A program made the position numbers and the translations under genes. DNA of 6,656 nt, from positions 1 to 6,656 of the forward strand of contig JAQVKV010000134.1 of assembly GCA_028694545.1 (NCBI GenBank), given 5' to 3'. Positions 1 through 6,308 of the stretch are shown here, in pieces. Source of the stretch: Zavarzinia sp. GTDB lineage: Bacteria > Pseudomonadota > Alphaproteobacteria > Zavarziniales > Zavarziniaceae. The notes under the pieces were generated by a model. That model saw only the letters and a list, made by a program, of their open reading frames with translations, made no database searches and was not told where the DNA came from. Numbering within the stretch: position 1 is the stretch's first letter; each line of letters begins with the position of its first letter.

Positions 1-740
1 CGCACGGCGGCCAGCGTCGTCACCGTGCCCGAGGTGCCGAGAAGCTGGAAACCGTGCTCGGCGCTGGCCTTGGCCGCTGTATGCTTGCGTGCGAAGGCGG
101 CAAGGGCGCGGCGCACCTCGTCCACCATGCGCGCGTATACGTCGTCGTCCACCATGACGCCGCCGAATTTCTCCGCCAGGGTGACAACGCCGACGGGCAG
201 CGACGTCCAGTCCAGCATCTCCGCCCGGTCCGGCCCCTTGACAGAAAGCCAGGCCAGTTCGGTGGAGCCACCGCCGATGTCGAAGACCAGCGCCCGGCGC
301 CGGTCCGGATCGAGCAGGGGCGTGCAGCCGACGACGGCAAGACGCGCCTCCTCGGCCGGGGAGATCACCTCGAGGGCGATACCCGTCTCGGCCTCGGCCC
401 GGACCAGGAATTCCCCACCGTTGGAAGCACGCCGGCACGCCTCGGTCGCGATCGCCCGGATATGGGTGACCCGGCGGCGGCGCATGCGGCCGGCGCAGAC
501 TTTCAGGGCTTCGATGGTGCGTTCGATGGCGGCATCGGCGATGCGCCCCTGAGAGGCGATGCCCTCGCCCAGGCGAACAATGCGGGAAAACGCGTCGACG
601 ATGCGGAATGTGCCGTGACGTGCAGGTTCGGCAATCAACAGCCGACAGTTGTTCGTACCAAGATCAAGCGCCGCGAAAATCGGCGGATCCAACATTTCTG
701 CATTCATTTCCGACGTGCCGGCGCGCGAAGCACCTGACAT
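1..740 (-). CDS. ppx: Ppx/GppA-family phosphatase (exopolyphosphatase / pppGpp phosphatase), N-terminal part, cut by the left edge
   Basis: The minus-strand frame from ATG at 740 is open to the window edge (about 246 residues). It shows the ASKHA-fold landmarks of the family: the phosphate-1 loop AALDLGTNNCRLLIA (about residues 23-37), an ATEACRRA segment (98-105), the acidic EEAR segment (130-133) that carries the catalytic glutamate in this family, the phosphate-2 loop DIGGGSTE (154-161), and a GTSGTVTTLAAV segment at the cut end. Family members hydrolyse terminal phosphate from polyphosphate and/or pppGpp in the cytoplasm; sequence alone does not say which is preferred. ATG 740 is chosen because GAGGGG lies 9 nt upstream; ATG 707 and 695 are alternatives. 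The frame also stays open upstream to a GTG at 812, which has no ribosome-binding site. The C-terminal half is missing only because the window ends. The gene is divergent from the XRE regulator. Confidence 0.93.
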   Translation of the reverse strand, partial: MSGASRAGTSEMNAEMLDPPIFAALDLGTNNCRLLIAEPARHGTFRIVDAFSRIVRLGEGIASQGRIADAAIERTIEALKVCAGRMRRRRVTHIRAIATEACRRASNGGEFLVRAEAETGIALEVISPAEEARLAVVGCTPLLDPDRRRALVFDIGGGSTELAWLSVKGPDRAEMLDWTSLPVGVVTLAEKFGGVMVDDDVYARMVDEVRRALAAFARKHTAAKASAEHGFQLLGTSGTVTTLAAV

Positions 741-820
741 CGGCGGCGGCCCCTCGGGGCGAGCGTCCGACAATTGCGACCTCTGACCATCGGCACGGCC
801 ACGCCGCGCCACTTGTGGCC

Positions 821-850
821 ATGATAGCAACATTTCCACACGGGCGTGAA
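821..850 (-). promoter_or_regulatory. Candidate sigma-70 promoter for ppx
   Basis: On the minus strand, TTCACG (850-845, 4 of 6 to TTGACA) is followed after 18 bp by TATCAT (826-821, 5 of 6 to TATAAT). It would start RNA near 814, giving a leader of roughly 75 nt before the ATG at 740. It is the best promoter-like pair I found upstream of ppx, but it is a consensus match only. Confidence 0.4.
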
Positions 851-889
851 GCCCCGCGCCGAAGCCCCGCCGCACCGCCGCCATCCCTC

Positions 890-955
890 AATCTTGAAAT
901 TCAGGCAAGCAATATGAACATATCACGCATCACAAATGATGTTTTATACATGAGT
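890..955 (+). promoter_or_regulatory. AT-rich control region of the XRE gene with an imperfect dyad
   Basis: This patch is about two-thirds AT inside a strongly GC-rich window. It contains TTGAAA (894-899), a -35-like hexamer with no good -10 at the right distance, and TATACA (945-950), a weak -10-like hexamer that would give an almost leaderless transcript. An inverted repeat is centred on CAAA (933-936): CATCA (928-932) faces TGATG (937-941). Extending to 12-nt arms (921-932 and 937-948), 9 of 12 positions are complementary. The position directly before a small HTH gene suits an autoregulatory operator; that role is inferred. Confidence 0.4.
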
Positions 956-960
956 TGCCC

Positions 961-1227
961 ATGATGACCGCCGCGCAAATGCGGGCCGCCCGCGCCCTCC
1001 TCGGTATCGACCAGAAAGCCCTGGCCGAACTGTCGGGCCTGTCGCTGCCCACGATCCAGCGCATGGAGGCCAGCGAAGGCAATGTTCGCGGCGTGGTGGA
1101 AAGCCTGACCCGTGTGGTCGAAGCGCTGGACCGCGCCGGTGTCGAACTGATCGGGGAAAACGCGGCCAGCAATGGCGGCGGCCGGGGCCTGCGGCTCAAG
1201 TCGCCGAAACCCGCCGAAACGCCCTGA
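961..1227 (+). CDS. Small XRE-family helix-turn-helix regulator
   Basis: This 88-residue protein is mostly one HTH-XRE domain. The pattern AQMRAARALLGIDQKALAE, then SGLSLPTIQRMEAS, is a typical Cro/CI-type helix-turn-helix at about residues 18-37. It is followed by an amphipathic helix (about 43-60) and a Gly-rich, basic tail ending in GLRLKSP. Short XRE proteins with this start and a G-x-R-L-R/K-like end are common in alphaproteobacteria. No ligand domain is visible. The frame reaches a TTG at 955, but ATG 961 or 964 is more credible. Only a weak GAG lies upstream, so translation may be weak or nearly leaderless. It probably binds as a dimer, and the dyad at 921-948 is a natural candidate site. 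The gene lies 126 bp upstream of sulP on the same strand, so it may control the transporter, itself, or both. Confidence 0.85.
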   Translation: MMTAAQMRAARALLGIDQKALAELSGLSLPTIQRMEASEGNVRGVVESLTRVVEALDRAGVELIGENAASNGGGRGLRLKSPKPAETP

Positions 1228-1272
1228 TCGTCGGAAGACGCGACGGCGACCGAAGGTCGAAAGCCGACGATC
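1226..1272 (+). repeat. Nested stem-loop at the XRE stop codon
   Basis: GATCGTCGG (1226-1234) is matched by its perfect reverse complement CCGACGATC (1264-1272). Inside the 29-nt interval lies a second perfect hairpin, CGACC (1247-1251), loop GAA, GGTCG (1255-1259). The outer stem begins within the TGA stop codon of the regulator. No T-run follows, so it is not a classical intrinsic terminator. It could stabilise an mRNA end, attenuate read-through into sulP, or act as DNA. Confidence 0.5.
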
Positions 1273-1305
1273 CCGCCGCCCGTGCGGCCTGGACAAGTTC
1301 CGCCC

Positions 1306-1319
1306 GCCCGATCTCGGGC
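1306..1319 (+). repeat. Short hairpin ahead of the sulP ribosome-binding site
   Basis: GCCCGA (1306-1311) and TCGGGC (1314-1319) form a perfect inverted repeat with a 2-nt centre; as RNA this is realistically a 5-bp stem with an ATCT tetraloop. It ends 22 nt before the sulP Shine-Dalgarno sequence. No T-run follows. Confidence 0.35.
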
Positions 1320-1353
1320 CCGGCGGGACATCCGCTTATCTGGAGTGACCGTC

Positions 1354-3084
1354 ATGGCCGCAAGGCCCGCCGAACCCGGTTTCGTCGAACTCTACACGCC
1401 GAAACTCCTGACCATCCTGCGTGAAGGCTATGGCCTTGCCGACCTGAGGGCGGACGCCATCGCCGGACTCACCGTCGCCATCGTCGCACTGCCCCTGTCC
1501 ATGGCGATCGCCATCGCTTCCGGCGTCACGCCGGACCGGGGGCTCTATACCGCGATCGTCGGCGGCTTCCTCGTCTCCGCGCTGGGCGGCAGCCGCTTCC
1601 AGATCGGCGGGCCGGCGGGGGCCTTCATCGTCCTCGTTGCCCTGACGGCCGAAGTGCACGGGGTGGACGGGCTGCTGCTCGCCACCATCATGTCGGGCGT
1701 CTTCCTCGCGGTGGTCGGCTTCCTGCGGCTGGGCACCTACATCAAGTTCATTCCCTATCCGGTCACGGTGGGCTTCACGGCCGGCATCGGCGCCATCATC
1801 TTCGCCAGCCAGATCAAGGACCTGCTCGGCCTGACCCTCGAGGGCAAGGAGCCGGCGGCGATCATCCCGAAGCTGGAGGCGATCGGCGCGGCCCTGCCCA
1901 CCCTCAGCCTGCCAACGCTGGCGATCGCCGTGATCACCATCGGCGCCATCCTGATCTTGCGCCGGCTGCGTCCGCATTGGCCGGGCATGCTGATCGCGGT
2001 GACGCTGGCCTCGGTCGTCGCCTTCGCGCTGTCCCTGCCGGTGGAGACGATCGGCACCCGCTTCGGCGGCATCCCGCAGAGCATCCCCCTGCCCCACCTG
2101 CCGCCTGTCAGCCTCGACAAGGTGATCGAGATGCTGCCGGCGGCCCTGTCCTTCACCCTGCTCGGCGCGATCGAGAGTCTTCTGTCCGCCGTCGTCGCCG
2201 ACAGCATGAGCGGACGGCGCCACCGCTCCAACTGCGAGCTGGTCGCGCAAGGGGCCGCCAATATCGCGTCCGGCCTGTTCGGCGGCATCTGCGTCACCGG
2301 CACCATCGCGCGCACGGCGACCAACGTCCGCGCCGGCGCAAGAGGCCCGATCTCGGGCATGCTGCATTCCCTGTTCCTGCTCGCCTTCATCTTGCTGGCG
2401 GCGCCGCTGGCCAGCGCCATTCCGCTTGCGGCACTTGCCGGCGTGCTTGCGATCGTCGCCTGGAACATGGTGGAACGGCATGCCTTCGCCGTGCTGTTCC
2501 GGACCTCGCGCGGGGATGCCGTCGTCCTCATGGCCACCCTGCTGCTCACCGTGTTCCGCGACCTGACGGAAGGCATCGTCGTCGGCTTCACCCTGGGGGC
2601 GCTTCTCTTCCTGCATCGCATGGCGCAATCGGTCGAAATCGAATCCGAAGTCCCCCTCGTCGCCGAGGACCGGGGCGACAGCAACGGCGGGGCCGGCCGC
2701 GTGCCCTATGATTCCGTGGCCGCCAGTGATCCGGACGTCGTCGTGCACCATCTGACCGGCGCCTTCTTCTTCGGCGCGGCGGCGAGTGTCGGCGCCGTGC
2801 TCGACCGCATCGGCCAGAGCCCGAAGGCCTATGTGCTCGATTTCGCCAGCGTGCCCTTCCTCGATTCGACCGCCGCCGCCACGATCGAGGGCTTCCTGCG
2901 CAAGGCGGAACGCCAGGGTGCGGGCGTCTATATCGCCGGGGCCCGCCCCGCGATCCGCCGGGTCCTCTTCACCCACGGCATCCGGCCTCCCCGCGCCCGC
3001 TTCAAGGCGAGCGTCGAGGATGCGACGGCAAGTGCCCACCGCCGTGCCGCCGCCGCCACGGCGATCGCCGCCGCACGGACCTGA
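1354..3084 (+). CDS. SulP-family inorganic anion transporter with C-terminal STAS domain
   Basis: This 576-residue inner-membrane protein belongs to the SLC26/SulP family. It has the signature DAIAGLTVAIVALPLSMA at about 34-51, the substrate-site-like GGPAGA at 85-90, and AIESLLSAVVADSMSG at about 272-287. That is followed by N293, EL (295-296), QGAAN (299-303), FGG (309-311) and TGTIARTATN (315-324). Hydrophobic segments fill about 30-430. A cytoplasmic STAS domain spans about 455-550, with the FLDST motif around D504-S505, the position of the regulatory Asp-Ser in anti-sigma-antagonist-type STAS domains. Length is normal for bacterial members. The start is set at ATG 1354 because GGAG (1342-1345) lies 8 nt upstream; an in-frame GTG at 1282 would add 24 basic, non-conserved residues. 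Members carry sulfate, bicarbonate, dicarboxylates or other anions, often with Na+ or H+. No carbonic anhydrase or sulfate-assimilation gene is in view, so the substrate is undetermined. Confidence 0.95.
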   Translation: MAARPAEPGFVELYTPKLLTILREGYGLADLRADAIAGLTVAIVALPLSMAIAIASGVTPDRGLYTAIVGGFLVSALGGSRFQIGGPAGAFIVLVALTAEVHGVDGLLLATIMSGVFLAVVGFLRLGTYIKFIPYPVTVGFTAGIGAIIFASQIKDLLGLTLEGKEPAAIIPKLEAIGAALPTLSLPTLAIAVITIGAILILRRLRPHWPGMLIAVTLASVVAFALSLPVETIGTRFGGIPQSIPLPHLPPVSLDKVIEMLPAALSFTLLGAIESLLSAVVADSMSGRRHRSNCELVAQGAANIASGLFGGICVTGTIARTATNVRAGARGPISGMLHSLFLLAFILLAAPLASAIPLAALAGVLAIVAWNMVERHAFAVLFRTSRGDAVVLMATLLLTVFRDLTEGIVVGFTLGALLFLHRMAQSVEIESEVPLVAEDRGDSNGGAGRVPYDSVAASDPDVVVHHLTGAFFFGAAASVGAVLDRIGQSPKAYVLDFASVPFLDSTAAATIEGFLRKAERQGAGVYIAGARPAIRRVLFTHGIRPPRARFKASVEDATASAHRRAAAATAIAAART

Positions 3085-3115
3085 TCATCGGGTGGTCTCA
3101 TTGTCGTTCGTGGCC

Positions 3116-3352
3116 TCAGGCCTCGATCCATTCGTAGACTTCGGGCATGACAACGGCCGAACCGCAGGCACAGGCGGCGGTTCGGCAATGGCCGCAGGGC
3201 GCCTCCACCACCCGCACCCGGCGCCGGTCGCGCCAGAATTCGAGCAGAGCCCTTGCATTGTCGGCGGTGGTCCCCAGGCCAATGGCGAGCGCGGGCGCCG
3301 TGACCCGGCCATGATCGCGCATGTAACGCCGCACGTCGGACAATGTGGTCAT
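3116..3352 (-). CDS. feoC: FeoC-like small HTH protein of the ferrous-iron operon
   Basis: This 78-residue cytoplasmic protein begins with a winged-helix-like N-terminus ([20 protein letters not shown], then an [20 protein letters not shown] helix pair, about 1-45), as in FeoC. Cysteines follow at 53, 56, 61 and 63 (C-x2-C-x4-C-x-C), placed where FeoC proteins carry the Cys cluster that can bind an Fe-S centre. In Klebsiella and Escherichia, FeoC binds or protects FeoB and has been proposed as a regulator; here the role is inferred by homology and position. The ATG overlaps the feoB stop as ATGA (3349-3352), with GGGG 7 nt upstream of the start, so translation is probably coupled. It is last in the operon and convergent with sulP; only 31 bp separate the two stop codons and I see no T-tailed hairpin there. 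Confidence 0.85.
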   Translation of the reverse strand: MTTLSDVRRYMRDHGRVTAPALAIGLGTTADNARALLEFWRDRRRVRVVEAPCGHCRTAACACGSAVVMPEVYEWIEA

Positions 3353-5679
3353 GGCCGGGCCCCTTCAAGATCACGCAGGCATGCTTCGACGCGCCCTCGT
3401 CCGGCCGAGGCCCGGCCGACCAGACGCATGGCGACGGCGGCGGTACCGAGCAGGCCGAAACAGACGGCGATCCAGATCGTGCCGCGGACCGGCGCCTCGG
3501 CGATGCGCGCCGCCTGGTAGAAGACGACGGCGGCGCACCAGCCGATGCCCGTGGTCCAGCCCGCCGCGAACAGGGCCCAATGGCGCCCGGCCTCCTGATA
3601 GATCGCCCCCATGGCGGCGACGCAGGGCATGTAGAGCAGGACCATCAGCAGATAGGCGAAGGCCCCGGCGGCCCCGTCGAAGGCCCCCGCCATCGCCGCG
3701 AAGGCGCCCGGCGTCACCTCCAGTTCCTCGGCCGCGCCGGCCCCCTGTTCGGTATAGGAGACGTCGAGACCGAGCGGATCGTCGAGGGAGCCGAAAACAG
3801 CCGCGAGATTGGCCGGAATGGTGGCGAAGGCGGCGAGGATCTGGTCGCCGATGGTCACGGCTTCTTCTTCCGCCGCTTCCTCGCCGCCCATCCGGGCATA
3901 GAGCGTGTTCAGCGTGCCGATCACCGCTTCCTTCGCCAGGATGCCGGTGAAGACGCCGACCGCCGCCGGCCAGTTCTCCTCGCGCATGCCCATGGGCTCG
4001 AACACCGGGGTGATGGTGCGTCCGATCTCGGACAGGACCGATTTCTCGCTGTCCTGATTGCCGAAGGTGCCGTCGGTGCCTAGCCCGTTCAGGAAGGACA
4101 GGGCGACGACGATCGGCACGATCACCTTGGAGCAGCGGATGACGAAGGTGCGCAGCCGCTCCCACGCCCGCAGGCCGACATTGCGAAAGGTCGGCATATG
4201 ATACGGCGGCAGTTCCATGATGAAGGGCGAGGCGTCGCCCCGCAGCACGGTGCTCTTCAGCAGAAGCCCGGTGCCGATCGCCACCACCAGCCCGATCACA
4301 TAGAGCAGGAAGACGACATTCTGCCCGTTGGCCGGAAAGAAGGCGGCGGCAAACAGGGCATAGACCGGCAGGCGCGCGCCGCAGGACATGAAGGGCGCCA
4401 TCATGATGGTGATCAGGCGGTCGTGCCGGCTGTCGAGGGTGCGGGTCGCCATGATCGCCGGCACGTTGCAGCCGAAGCCGACGAGCAGCGGCACGAAGGA
4501 TTTTCCCGGCAGGCCGATGAGGCGCATGCCCCGGTCCATGACGAAGGCGGCGCGCGCCATGTAACCCGAATCTTCCAGCACGGCGAGCGCCAGATAGAGA
4601 CAGGCGATCACCGGCACGAAGGTGGCCATGGTCTGGATGCCGCCGCCGATGCCATCCGCCACCAGGGCGACGACGAATTCCGGCATGCCGACCGCTTCCA
4701 GCGCCTGACGTCCGCCGTCGACGAGGACGGCGCCGAAGACCTGATCGAAGAAATCGATGAAGGCGCCGCCGATCGAGATGGTGAAGACGAAGGTCAGATA
4801 CATCATGCCGAGGAACAGCGGGATGCCCAGAACCCGGTTCAGCACCACCCTGTCCACGCGGTCCGAGAAGGTGCGGCTCGCCTCGCGCGGGCGGGTCAGG
4901 ACGCCGCGCACGATACCGCCGATGAAGCCGAAGCGGGCGTCCGCCACCGCAATGTCGGCCTCGTCGCCGAATGTCGTCTCGACGGCCTTGCGTGCCTCCT
5001 CGGCGGCGGCCACGGTCTCGCCCGCCTCGCCGGTCAGCAGCGCGTCGCCCTCGATCAGCTTCAGCGCGCGCCAGCGCCGGTCGCCCTGCCCCGCGCCCAG
5101 CTTCGCGGCGAGGGCCGTGACCTGATCGTCGAGATCCGGGCCATAGGCGGGCACCACCAGCGGCGGCCGGGGATCGCGCACCATGGCGTCGATCGCCACC
5201 TTCAGGGACGCGATGCCCTTGCCCCGCGCCGCGACGATATCGAGCACGGGGCAGCCGAGCGCCTGCGACAGGGCGGCGACGTCGATCGCGATGCCCCGGC
5301 GCGTCGCGATGTCCATCATGTTGAGGACGACGATCATGGGCACCCGCATCTCGAGGAGCTGGGTGGTCAGATAGAGGTTCCGTTCGAGGTTGGAGGCGTC
5401 GACGATATTGACGATCAGCCCGGCCTCGCCGGCCAGCACGAAGTCCCGCGCCACCCGCTCGTCCTCGGAGGTTTCGATGGTCGCCCCCAGGGAATAGACG
5501 CCGGGCAGGTCCACCACCTCGAAATCCCGGCCGTCGTGGCGATAGCGCCCGACCTTGCGTTCCACCGTGACGCCGGGCCAGTTGCCCACTTCCTGCCGGG
5601 CCCCGGTCAGGGCGTTGAACAGGGTGGTCTTGCCGCAATTGGGATTGCCGACGACGCCGATGGTGATCCGTTCGGTCAT
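3349..5679 (-). CDS. feoB: Ferrous iron transporter FeoB (G-protein plus permease)
   Basis: At 776 residues this is a full-length FeoB for Fe(II) import across the inner membrane. The N-terminal GTPase domain has G1 GNPNCGKT (11-18), the switch-I region [10 protein letters not shown] around T38, G3 DLPG (57-60), G4 NMMD (120-123) and a G5-like VAARGKG (149-155). A helical linker (about 170-270) leads into the membrane domain (about 280-745) with both conserved Cys-containing gates: [15 protein letters not shown] (C404) and [13 protein letters not shown] (C433). The C-terminal region carries an acidic stretch ([10 protein letters not shown]) and a long soluble loop before the last membrane helices, as in the larger FeoB class. 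All key motifs look intact. ATG 5679 overlaps the feoA stop as ATGA, and GGAG lies 8 nt upstream. Expression should follow the control region at 6150-6260. Confidence 0.97.
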   Translation of the reverse strand: MTERITIGVVGNPNCGKTTLFNALTGARQEVGNWPGVTVERKVGRYRHDGRDFEVVDLPGVYSLGATIETSEDERVARDFVLAGEAGLIVNIVDASNLERNLYLTTQLLEMRVPMIVVLNMMDIATRRGIAIDVAALSQALGCPVLDIVAARGKGIASLKVAIDAMVRDPRPPLVVPAYGPDLDDQVTALAAKLGAGQGDRRWRALKLIEGDALLTGEAGETVAAAEEARKAVETTFGDEADIAVADARFGFIGGIVRGVLTRPREASRTFSDRVDRVVLNRVLGIPLFLGMMYLTFVFTISIGGAFIDFFDQVFGAVLVDGGRQALEAVGMPEFVVALVADGIGGGIQTMATFVPVIACLYLALAVLEDSGYMARAAFVMDRGMRLIGLPGKSFVPLLVGFGCNVPAIMATRTLDSRHDRLITIMMAPFMSCGARLPVYALFAAAFFPANGQNVVFLLYVIGLVVAIGTGLLLKSTVLRGDASPFIMELPPYHMPTFRNVGLRAWERLRTFVIRCSKVIVPIVVALSFLNGLGTDGTFGNQDSEKSVLSEIGRTITPVFEPMGMREENWPAAVGVFTGILAKEAVIGTLNTLYARMGGEEAAEEEAVTIGDQILAAFATIPANLAAVFGSLDDPLGLDVSYTEQGAGAAEELEVTPGAFAAMAGAFDGAAGAFAYLLMVLLYMPCVAAMGAIYQEAGRHWALFAAGWTTGIGWCAAVVFYQAARIAEAPVRGTIWIAVCFGLLGTAAVAMRLVGRASAGRGRVEACLRDLEGARP

Positions 5680-6149
5680 TGCTGCTTCTCCACCATCAGG
5701 AGATCGGCCTCACCCCGGCGCAAACTCATGGCAAAGCCACGCACCTCGATCTCGACCGGATCGCCCAGGGGGGCGACGCGGGTAATGCGGAAGTGGACGC
5801 CGGGCATCAGGCCCATGGCCATCAGGCGGCGCCGGTAATCGCCCTTGCCCTTGCCGAGCGCGGTGATACGGGCCCGGTCGCCGGGCCGCAGATCCGCCAG
5901 CGTCAGCGGCGGGAACACGGGTTCGAGCCGCGTCACCACGACGGCGCGCGCGGTCGCGGGGTCGAGGACGAGACGCGTGTCGTCCCCGACCGCGACCATC
6001 AACCCGCCCGGCCCGTTGTGGCGCAGGATACGCAGCCGGGAGCCGAGCCGGAGCCCGAGATCGGCAAGGCGGCGCTGCTCCGCCTCGTCCCCCTCCAGAC
6101 GATCGACGCGGACATCGCCGTCGGACACTTCGAACAATGAAACGGCCAT
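5676..6149 (-). CDS. feoA: Tandem FeoA protein (two FeoA domains in one chain)
   Basis: FeoA proteins are usually about 75-85 residues; this one has 157 and holds two SH3-like FeoA domains. Domain 1 (about 10-76) has [17 protein letters not shown] and a later VVVTRLEP. Domain 2 (about 80-155) has the better-conserved core, [51 protein letters not shown] and GEADLLMVE. FeoA is a small cytoplasmic partner thought to assist FeoB. The start is set at ATG 6149 because GGAGG (6159-6155) lies 5 nt upstream. An ATG at 6170 would add seven residues, and the frame stays open to 6314 without similarity to FeoA. The upstream part of that open frame is the promoter and leader. It is the first gene of the operon and overlaps feoB by ATGA. 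Confidence 0.93.
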   Translation of the reverse strand: MAVSLFEVSDGDVRVDRLEGDEAEQRRLADLGLRLGSRLRILRHNGPGGLMVAVGDDTRLVLDPATARAVVVTRLEPVFPPLTLADLRPGDRARITALGKGKGDYRRRLMAMGLMPGVHFRITRVAPLGDPVEIEVRGFAMSLRRGEADLLMVEKQQ

Positions 6150-6168
6150 CGCCACCTCCATCCGCAGC

Positions 6169-6196
6169 ATGACTCGCGAGTGCTGTTGCGAGTCAT
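6169..6196 (-). promoter_or_regulatory. Perfect 9-bp inverted repeat in the feo leader (hairpin or operator)
   Basis: ATGACTCGC (6169-6177) and GCGAGTCAT (6188-6196) are exact reverse complements separated by 10 nt. On the feo strand the stem can instead form as GACTCGC/GCGAGTC plus GCAT/ATGC with a 2-nt AT bulge, making 11 pairs. The left arm belongs to a perfect 10-bp palindrome, ACTCGCGAGT (6172-6181), and GCGAGT recurs 12 bp away (6176-6181 and 6188-6193). It lies 20-47 nt upstream of the feoA ATG. Both an RNA stem-loop near the 5' end and a repressor-binding dyad (for example an iron-responsive one) fit; sequence alone does not decide. Confidence 0.5.
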
Positions 6197-6211
6197 ATGC
6201 AATTCTGAAGG

Positions 6212-6217
6212 AGGTTA
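6212..6217 (-). promoter_or_regulatory. Predicted -10 element of the feo promoter
   Basis: On the minus strand, TAACCT carries the three most conserved -10 bases (TA at the first two positions and the final T). It starts 22 bp downstream of the FNR/FixK-like box, which is the spacing of a class II activated promoter (box centred at -41.5). This would place the RNA start near 6205. No good -35 is present, as expected for an activator-dependent promoter. Confidence 0.4.
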
Positions 6218-6239
6218 CTGATCGAATACGCCGGTGCCA

Positions 6240-6253
6240 TTGATGCACGTCAA
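6240..6253 (-). promoter_or_regulatory. FNR/FixK-type binding site upstream of feo
   Basis: TTGATGCACGTCAA reads TTGA-T-N4-G-TCAA. It matches FNR (TTGAT-N4-ATCAA) at 9 of 10 defined positions and fits the looser FixK form TTGA(T/C)-N4-(G/A)TCAA fully. Its centre lies about 97 nt upstream of the feoA start codon. FNR activation of feo under oxygen limitation is established in enterobacteria and makes sense because Fe(II) is stable without oxygen. The regulator gene is not in the window. Confidence 0.6.
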
Positions 6254-6282
6254 TCGCGCGTGGAGGGATTCGCCAGCGGCAC

Positions 6283-6308
6283 CGGGCGGTGCTCGCCCGA
6301 TTTTCTTC
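6283..6308 (+). terminator. Intrinsic-terminator-like hairpin on the plus strand
   Basis: CGGGCG (6283-6288), loop GTGCT, CGCCCG (6294-6299), then A and TTTTCTT (6301-6307). The stem is 6 perfect GC pairs and the U-rich tail is on the plus strand only. No plus-strand gene precedes it between the feo promoter and this point, and it has the wrong orientation to end the right-edge gene. Confidence 0.4.

Noticed and set aside
810..812. GTG 812 as the ppx start, adding 24 residues
   Set aside because: The frame is open, but there is no ribosome-binding site, and the candidate promoter would start RNA only about 2 nt upstream. The added residues show no conserved pattern. ATG 740 has a GAGGGG at a good distance.
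1336..3039. A 567-codon open frame antisense to sulP
   Set aside because: It mirrors a well-supported membrane transporter. Its translation is rich in Arg, Gly, Asp and His without domain motifs, as expected of a GC-rich shadow frame.
3085..3130. A terminator between the convergent sulP and feoC genes
   Set aside because: Only short self-complementary runs such as GGCCTCAGGCC are present, without a T-tract on either side, so no intrinsic terminator can be supported.
3371..5638. A 755-codon frame on the same strand as feoB, shifted in phase
   Set aside because: The translation is extremely Arg-rich and low-complexity, and it sits wholly inside feoB. It is not a second gene.
4198..5838. A 546-codon open frame antisense to feoB and feoA
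   Set aside because: The product is His/Asp/Arg/Gly-rich and lacks motifs, while the opposite strand carries every FeoB G-motif and gate. It is a compositional artefact.
6155..6214. CCTCC upstream of the feoA GGAGG as an anti-Shine-Dalgarno sequestering stem (6-bp ACCTCC/GGAGGT pairing)
   Set aside because: If RNA starts near 6205, as the FNR-box geometry predicts, the CCTCC (6214-6210) lies in the promoter and is not transcribed. It would matter only for a start further upstream.
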